A stretch of DNA of 37,982 bases from Sphingobacterium wenxiniae. GTDB taxonomy: Bacteria > Bacteroidota > Bacteroidia > Sphingobacteriales > Sphingobacteriaceae. The stretch lies in contig NZ_FOZZ01000019.1 of NCBI RefSeq assembly GCF_900116225.1, forward strand, positions 1 to 37,982. Reading direction: 5' to 3'. A program made the position numbers and the translations under genes. Shown piece after piece: positions 33,575 to 37,982 of the stretch (its first letter is position 1; each line of letters begins with the position of its first letter). The notes below the pieces were generated by a model that saw nothing but the letters and a program-made list of their open reading frames with translations, did no database searches and was not told where the DNA came from.

Positions 33575-34702
33575 ATGAAAAGAATATTATTTATAGACCG
33601 TGATGGTACACTAATTTTAGAGCCGGAAGATGAACAGATCGACTCGTTCGCTAAATTGAAATTCTATCCCGGAGCGTTGCAATATCTGCCACGCATAGCT
33701 AAGGAACTTGACTTTGAACTGGTATTGGTCTCGAACCAAGATGGGCTTGGAACGGCTTCGCACCCTGAAGAAAACTTTTGGCCCGTTCATCATTTTATTG
33801 TAGAAACTTTCAGGGGTGAGGGTGTAGAGTTCGCTAAAGAGCATATTGACAAGACCTTTCCGCATGAGAATGCACCTACCCGCAAACCAGGGATTGGCAT
33901 GTTGGGCGAGTATTTTGATGTTGAGCGATATAACCTCGCTGAGTCTTTTGTCATTGGCGACCGTGTCAACGATGTGAAGTTAGCGCAGAACCTGGGTGCT
34001 AAAGCAATCTGGTTGCGAAATGATGATAGCCTCGGTCAAGCTGAAGAATTGGCTATTGACAGTGATGCGATTGCCTTAGAAACCACCGATTGGAAAGCGA
34101 TTTATGAGTTTTTGAAAGTAGGAACACGTACAGGTGAACACCATCGTAAAACCAACGAAACAGATATTTATATCGCACTGAATTTAGACGGTACAGGTAA
34201 GGCAGATATTGATACGGGTTTGCCGTTCTTTGACCATATGCTCGACCAGATTGCTCGTCATGGCGCTTTGGATTTGACAGTGAAAGCAAAAGGTGATCTG
34301 CATATTGACGAACATCATACGATAGAAGATACAGGAATTGCGCTGGGTGAAATCTTTTTAAAGGTGCTGGGGGATAAACGTGGTATTGAACGATATGCGT
34401 TTACTTTGCCGATGGATGATTGTTTGGCACAGGTAGCTATCGATTTTGGTGGTCGTAACTGGATTGTATGGGATGCGGAATTTAAGCGGGAGAAAATTGG
34501 TGATATGCCAACCGAAATGTTTTTCCATTTCTTCAAATCCTTTAGCGATGCTTCCAAATCTAATCTGAATATCAAAGCAGAAGGCGAAAACGAACATCAC
34601 AAAATAGAGGCGATTTTCAAAGCCTTTGCCAAATCTATTAAGAAAGCGGTAGAGCGTGATGTGGAGAATATGCAATTGCCAAGTACGAAAGGAGTTTTAT
34701 AA
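33575..34702 (+). CDS. hisB: Bifunctional histidinol-phosphatase / imidazoleglycerol-phosphate dehydratase
   Basis: A 375-residue fusion of two histidine enzymes. Residues 1-165 are the HAD phosphatase (FIDRDGTLI with Asp8 and Asp10; [19 protein letters not shown]). Residues about 187-375 are the dehydratase, with [28 protein letters not shown] and [19 protein letters not shown] carrying the metal-binding histidines and acids. The Cys-rich zinc loop of the E. coli phosphatase is replaced by [11 protein letters not shown], with no cysteine. It lies between hisC and hisH. Confidence 0.95.
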   Translation: MKRILFIDRDGTLILEPEDEQIDSFAKLKFYPGALQYLPRIAKELDFELVLVSNQDGLGTASHPEENFWPVHHFIVETFRGEGVEFAKEHIDKTFPHENAPTRKPGIGMLGEYFDVERYNLAESFVIGDRVNDVKLAQNLGAKAIWLRNDDSLGQAEELAIDSDAIALETTDWKAIYEFLKVGTRTGEHHRKTNETDIYIALNLDGTGKADIDTGLPFFDHMLDQIARHGALDLTVKAKGDLHIDEHHTIEDTGIALGEIFLKVLGDKRGIERYAFTLPMDDCLAQVAIDFGGRNWIVWDAEFKREKIGDMPTEMFFHFFKSFSDASKSNLNIKAEGENEHHKIEAIFKAFAKSIKKAVERDVENMQLPSTKGVL

Positions 34703-34765
34703 AAGATATGCGATATGAGAATTGCGTTGTGCGAGAGGGACAATTTAGAAAACAAAGTATAGTAA

Positions 34766-34808
34766 ATCCAAATCTCAATATGCAATACTCAAATCTCAAT
34801 ACTAAACT
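34766..34808 (+). repeat. AT-rich simple repeat before hisH
   Basis: Near-copies of AATCTCAATACTAAA occur back to back and end directly before the hisH ATG. The same family occurs before hisIE (37185-37224). No other signal is seen in the 106-bp hisB-hisH gap. Confidence 0.65.
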
Positions 34809-35399
34809 ATGATTGGAATAGTAAATTACGGAGCAGGGAATATATTTTCATTGACTGCGGCTTTGGATAGGATAGGTGTGACGTATGGAATGGTGCATAC
34901 GGCGGCGGATTTTGAGCGGTACGATCGCATCATCATCCCGGGAGTCGGGCATGCAGGTGCGGCAATGGGGAAACTGGCGGATACAGGCTTGGTCGACACT
35001 ATTCTGGCGTTGAAGAAGCCCGTGTTGGGTATTTGCGTGGGCATGCAGTTGTTGTCCTCCTTTTCGGAAGAAGGGAATGCAGACTTGCTGCAGCTTCTTC
35101 CGCTCAAAACGTTACATTTTACAGGACGTATTACTGAAAAAGTGCCACATATGGGCTGGAACAGTGTTTCTTTGCAAAATAATTCACCGTTGTTTGACGG
35201 TATAGCTGATAATAGTTATTTTTATTTTGTGCATTCCTATTTTATAGAGTTTGACGATAAATATACCGCTGCGGTGTGTCAATATGGCCTGCCCTTCTCG
35301 GCCGCTGTGCAGCAAGGTAATTTTTTTGGGGTGCAGTTCCATCCTGAGAAATCAGGATTGGCAGGAGAACAGTTGTTGCAGAATTTTGCCAGTTTATAG
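34809..35399 (+). CDS. hisH: Imidazole glycerol phosphate synthase, glutaminase subunit
   Basis: A 196-residue class I glutamine amidotransferase that supplies ammonia to HisF. The triad is visible: Cys76 in GICVGMQLL, then His178 and Glu180 in VQFHPEKSG. The N-terminal IGIVNYGAGN is typical of HisH, and PHMGWN (113-118) is the HisF contact loop region. Its partner hisF lies two genes downstream. Normal length, no anomalies. Confidence 0.95.
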   Translation: MIGIVNYGAGNIFSLTAALDRIGVTYGMVHTAADFERYDRIIIPGVGHAGAAMGKLADTGLVDTILALKKPVLGICVGMQLLSSFSEEGNADLLQLLPLKTLHFTGRITEKVPHMGWNSVSLQNNSPLFDGIADNSYFYFVHSYFIEFDDKYTAAVCQYGLPFSAAVQQGNFFGVQFHPEKSGLAGEQLLQNFASL

Positions 35400-35400
35400 A

Positions 35401-35466
35401 TATCCCCCCATCCCCCAACGGGGGAGAGGTTTTTATAGATATTCCCCCTTTGGGGGTTAGGGGGAT
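35401..35466. repeat. Paired C-rich/G-rich palindromes between hisH and hisA
   Basis: Two small hairpins, TCCCCC-AAC-GGGGGA (35411-35425) and CCCCC-TTT-GGGGG (35444-35456), are placed so that the outer C-runs at the left also pair with the G-runs at the right. It looks like two inverted copies of one interspersed repeat. Confidence 0.8.
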
Positions 35467-35487
35467 TTAACTTTTTAATTTTAAACA

Positions 35488-36240
35488 ATGTATATTATTC
35501 CTGCTATCGATGTTTTGGACAAGAAAGTTGTCCGCTTAAGAGAAGGTAATTACGACGATGTCACCACGTATGATATTTCGTTGGAAGAACAGATTGCCAA
35601 ATATCATGCTAACGGAACCGAAATCGTGCATATCATCGATTTGAACGGGGCAAAAGGAGATTTTAGCAATCAGGCTTATCTTTTTGACATCATCCGTAAA
35701 ACCGATATGAAAGTGCAATACGGAGGTGGTGTGCGTAGCATCGAGAAAGTCAAAGAGCTTGTAGATGCCGGTATTTACAGGGTGATTGTGGGTACACAAG
35801 CGATTACGAACCCGACCTTCTTGGAAGAGCTGGCAAAATTAAACGAAGGTCGTGTGAAATATGCAGATCACATCGTTATTGCTATTGATGTGCTGGATGA
35901 AGTGATTAAATACTCCGGCTGGTTGGAAAGTTCACCGATTAAGCTTATCGCTTATATCGATAAATGTCTTTCTTTGGGTTTTTTCCGTTTTCTATGTACA
36001 GATATCAGTAAAGATGGAAAAATGGGTGGAGCAGGTGTAGAGTTGTATCAAAAGCTTTTGGATCATTCGCCTATTATCAAATTGATCGGTTCGGGCGGGA
36101 TTAGTGCTATGAAAGATATCGAAGCGCTTGCTGCCTTAGGCCGTATGGAATCTTGTGTTGTAGGAAAAGCAATTTACGAGAATAAGATAACAATCGAAGA
36201 GATTAAAGATTGGAATTTAAAAGCACTGACTAATTTTTAG
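35488..36240 (+). CDS. hisA: ProFAR isomerase
   Basis: A 250-residue TIM barrel (1-(5-phosphoribosyl)-5-[(5-phosphoribosylamino)methylideneamino]imidazole-4-carboxamide isomerase). The catalytic Asp8 lies in IIPAIDVLDKKVVRL and the second Asp in CTDISKDG (about 172-179). Phosphate-binding glycines are in QYGGGVRS and IGSGGISAM. It is slightly longer than the E. coli enzyme. The order hisH-hisA-hisF is the usual one. Confidence 0.95.
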   Translation: MYIIPAIDVLDKKVVRLREGNYDDVTTYDISLEEQIAKYHANGTEIVHIIDLNGAKGDFSNQAYLFDIIRKTDMKVQYGGGVRSIEKVKELVDAGIYRVIVGTQAITNPTFLEELAKLNEGRVKYADHIVIAIDVLDEVIKYSGWLESSPIKLIAYIDKCLSLGFFRFLCTDISKDGKMGGAGVELYQKLLDHSPIIKLIGSGGISAMKDIEALAALGRMESCVVGKAIYENKITIEEIKDWNLKALTNF

Positions 36241-36270
36241 TCCTCCCCCAACCCCTCCCAAGGAGGGGAG
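36241..36270. repeat. 30-bp C/G palindromic repeat between hisA and hisF
   Basis: Contains CCCCTCC-CAA-GGAGGGG (36252-36268). It is the same 30-bp element as at 37051-37080 with two base differences. It follows the hisA stop at once. Confidence 0.85.
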
Positions 36271-36296
36271 AAAGGTGGATTTTTTAATTTAAATGC

Positions 36297-37049
36297 ATGT
36301 TAGCTAAACGTATTGTTCCCTGTTTGGACGTGAAGGATGGTCGTACGGTAAAAGGTGTGAATTTTGTGGATTTGCGCGACGCCGGCGACCCGGTAGAATT
36401 GGCATGGCAGTATTCCCAACAAGGGGCTGATGAGCTTGTTTTTCTGGACATCACTGCTACCCACGAAGGGCGTAAAACAACCATTGATTTGGTCAAAGCG
36501 GTTGCCCGTCAAGTCAATATACCCTTTACCATTGGTGGAGGCATTAACGAATTAAAAGATGCCGAGATATTATTAAATGCCGGAGCAGATAAGATTTCTA
36601 TCAATTCAGCGGCTGTTCGCAATCCGCAACTGATTAATAATTTGGCTGATGCTTTCGGGCGTCAGTTTGTCGTTGTGGCTGTGGATACACGTTTCGTGGA
36701 AGAACGAAATTTTGTACATCTTCGAGGTGGTCGTGACAAGACAGATATAGAAACCGAAAACTGGATCAAAGAGGCAGAGGATAGGGGAGCAGGAGAAATT
36801 TTACTGACCTCAATGGATCATGATGGTACAAAAAACGGATTTGATATAGCGTTTTTAAAGCGCATTAATGACAGTATCCATATTCCTTTGATTGCTTCAG
36901 GAGGAGCAGGGAATCAGCAACATTTTGTGGATGTGTTCCAGCAGGCCAATGTGGATGCAGCGCTTGCCGCTTCTGTATTTCACTACGGTGAGATTTTGAT
37001 TCCGGAGTTGAAGGAAACGTTGCGGAGCAACGGAATTATTGTGCGATAA
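36297..37049 (+). CDS. hisF: Imidazole glycerol phosphate synthase, cyclase subunit
   Basis: A 250-residue TIM barrel making imidazole glycerol phosphate and AICAR from PRFAR and the ammonia delivered by HisH. The catalytic Asp11 lies in [15 protein letters not shown] and the second Asp in [13 protein letters not shown] (about 170-182). FTIGGGI and ASGGAG bind phosphates. It starts after a 56-bp gap holding one palindromic repeat. Confidence 0.96.
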   Translation: MLAKRIVPCLDVKDGRTVKGVNFVDLRDAGDPVELAWQYSQQGADELVFLDITATHEGRKTTIDLVKAVARQVNIPFTIGGGINELKDAEILLNAGADKISINSAAVRNPQLINNLADAFGRQFVVVAVDTRFVEERNFVHLRGGRDKTDIETENWIKEAEDRGAGEILLTSMDHDGTKNGFDIAFLKRINDSIHIPLIASGGAGNQQHFVDVFQQANVDAALAASVFHYGEILIPELKETLRSNGIIVR

Positions 37050-37050
37050 T

Positions 37051-37080
37051 TCCTCCCCCAGCCCCTCCAAAGGAGGGGAG
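37051..37080. repeat. 30-bp C/G palindromic repeat after hisF
   Basis: CCCCTCC-AAA-GGAGGGG (37062-37078) in a 30-bp block matching 36241-36270 at 28 positions. It follows the hisF stop directly. Confidence 0.85.
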
Positions 37081-37184
37081 TAATATAGCGTCGAGAAGAA
37101 AACCGGTAAGGCTTTATGTCGATTTTGCTATTAAACTTTATGTAGATTTAGTGCTAATTCATGAATTTGTTTAGCTAAATAGAT

Positions 37185-37224
37185 CTCAATACTAATATCT
37201 AAATACTCAATACTAATATCTAAA
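37185..37224 (+). repeat. Two exact 19-bp tandem repeats abutting the hisIE start codon
   Basis: CTCAATACTAATATCTAAA occurs at 37185-37203 and 37206-37224 with a 2-bp spacer. The second copy ends at the base before the ATG, so it supplies the entire ribosome-binding region, which has no Shine-Dalgarno sequence. Confidence 0.85.
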
Positions 37225-37809
37225 ATGATAGATTTTGCAAAAGGAGATGGGTTAGTACCCGTAGTCATTCAGGATGACCAAACCTTGGAAGTGCTCATGT
37301 TGGGCTATATGAACGAAGAAGCTTGGGGAAAAACCCAAAGGGAGGGTAAAGTAACGTTCTACTCGAGAAGCAAGGAACGGCTTTGGACCAAGGGAGAGGA
37401 AAGTGGGAATTTTTTGCACGTTGTGAGTACACATGTTGATTGTGATGAGGATACCATTCTTATCAAGGTCAACCCTGTTGGACCAACTTGTCATACTGGA
37501 AGTCGTAGCTGCTTTGGTACCGACTTTAACCAAAATTTCCTATTGCAATTGGAGCGTATTGTTAGACAGCGTTACGAACAACCTTCTGACGAGTCGTACG
37601 TAAATCGTTTACGTCAGCGAGGAATAAATAAAATCGCTCAGAAAGTTGGCGAAGAAGCTGTTGAAACGGTGATTGCTGCTTTAGCAGAAACAGAGCACGA
37701 TTTTATCAACGAATCCTCGGATTTGTTTTTCCATCTTTTAGTATTATTGCGCGAAAAAGGTTTAGATTTAAAAAATATTGCTAAAAATCTAGAAGGAAGA
37801 CATCAGTAA
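37225..37809 (+). CDS. hisIE: Bifunctional phosphoribosyl-AMP cyclohydrolase / phosphoribosyl-ATP pyrophosphatase
   Basis: A 194-residue fusion performing steps two and three of histidine synthesis. The HisI part (1-100) has LMLGYMNEEAW, FYSRSKERLWTKGEESG and the metal ligands in VDCDEDT (Cys73), TCHTG (Cys89) and SCF (Cys96). The HisE part (about 105-194) has INKIAQKVGEEAVETVIAAL, the acidic helix of the MazG-like pyrophosphatase. It is the last his gene in the window. The 175-bp gap before it contains two repeat families. Confidence 0.95.
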   Translation: MIDFAKGDGLVPVVIQDDQTLEVLMLGYMNEEAWGKTQREGKVTFYSRSKERLWTKGEESGNFLHVVSTHVDCDEDTILIKVNPVGPTCHTGSRSCFGTDFNQNFLLQLERIVRQRYEQPSDESYVNRLRQRGINKIAQKVGEEAVETVIAALAETEHDFINESSDLFFHLLVLLREKGLDLKNIAKNLEGRHQ

Positions 37810-37870
37810 GAAAAGAATCGTTAAAAGCGATATTACGCATTCATGGAGGTTATTTCGTTTTTCGGAACAT

Positions 37871-37982
37871 CTAATTCCACTTTGTGAATACCCTTTTGTT
37901 TTTGGTAATGACCAATGCCAATTGGGTAATCACTTTTTCGCTTTGAGTCATGACCGAATGCAATCTGGTGATGACTTTTTTG
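37871..37982 (-). CDS. Partial open frame encoding a 14-residue repeat, cut by the window edge
   Basis: Read leftward from the right edge, the frame gives KKVITRLHSVMTQSE, then KVITQLALVITKNK, then RVFTKWN and a TAG stop at 37873-37871. The first two blocks are 14-residue (42-bp) imperfect repeats with the pattern K/R-V-I/F-T-x-L-x-x-V-x-T. The start lies outside the window. It may be the end of a small repeat protein or a non-coding repeat that happens to be open. No family is assigned. Confidence 0.4.
   Translation of the reverse strand, partial: KKVITRLHSVMTQSEKVITQLALVITKNKRVFTKWN

Overview
The window looks like chromosomal DNA of a Bacteroidota bacterium, most likely a Sphingobacteriaceae member close to Sphingobacterium or Pedobacter. 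The inference rests on several things: a giant secreted protein with a type IX secretion (CHU_C / gliding-motility type B) C-terminal domain; Bacteroidota-restricted families (DUF6427, short CcmD, DUF2480, DUF3109); a bifunctional HisB; TTTG-N19/20-TAnnTTTG promoter-like sites; weak Shine-Dalgarno signals; and several interspersed intergenic repeat families. No phage, insertion sequence, CRISPR array or defence island was seen. Most of the window is ordinary housekeeping sequence.

Layout. 1-0.8 kb: three identical tRNA-Asp genes in an exact 109-bp tandem array, a terminator, a small GIY-YIG nuclease gene, and a decayed fourth tRNA-like unit with a second copy of the terminator. 0.8-2.1 kb (minus): lpxH and an overlapping Crp-family regulator. 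2.2-4.7 kb (plus): a 7TM-DISM histidine kinase overlapping a LuxR-type response regulator. 4.7-6.9 kb: a prolyl oligopeptidase lipoprotein. 7.1-11.8 kb: a 1548-residue beta-helix/FN3/Ig-like surface protein, convergent with a secreted C1 cysteine peptidase. 13.1-15.2 kb (minus): a long-chain polyprenyl diphosphate synthase and a TerC-like membrane protein. 15.3-17.3 kb (minus): a DUF2480-DUF3108-DUF3109 operon. 17.3-21.5 kb (minus): an outer-membrane protein, LptC and a PpiD/SurA-like foldase, i.e. envelope biogenesis. 21.9-24.5 kb (minus): CcmB, CcmC/CcsA and CcmD for cytochrome c maturation, followed by a DUF6427 membrane protein. 24.6-28.6 kb (minus): an SAM-hydroxide adenosyltransferase, a membrane-anchored coiled-coil protein, an ABC exporter and a YtxH protein. 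29.0-32.3 kb (plus): phoH, purC, a STAS protein and rnz. 32.5-37.8 kb (plus): hisC-hisB-hisH-hisA-hisF-hisIE. The right edge cuts an open frame encoding a 14-residue repeat.

Main points for a second look: the tRNA/GIY-YIG unit with its degenerate duplicate; a STAS protein whose phosphoacceptor serine is replaced by an acidic residue; a possible frameshift at the end of the response regulator; a terminator-like hairpin in the leader of the giant surface protein; repeat elements in most his-operon gaps; a his cluster starting at hisC with no hisG or hisD; and the repeat-encoded frame at the right edge. None of these amounts to a clear new multi-gene system.
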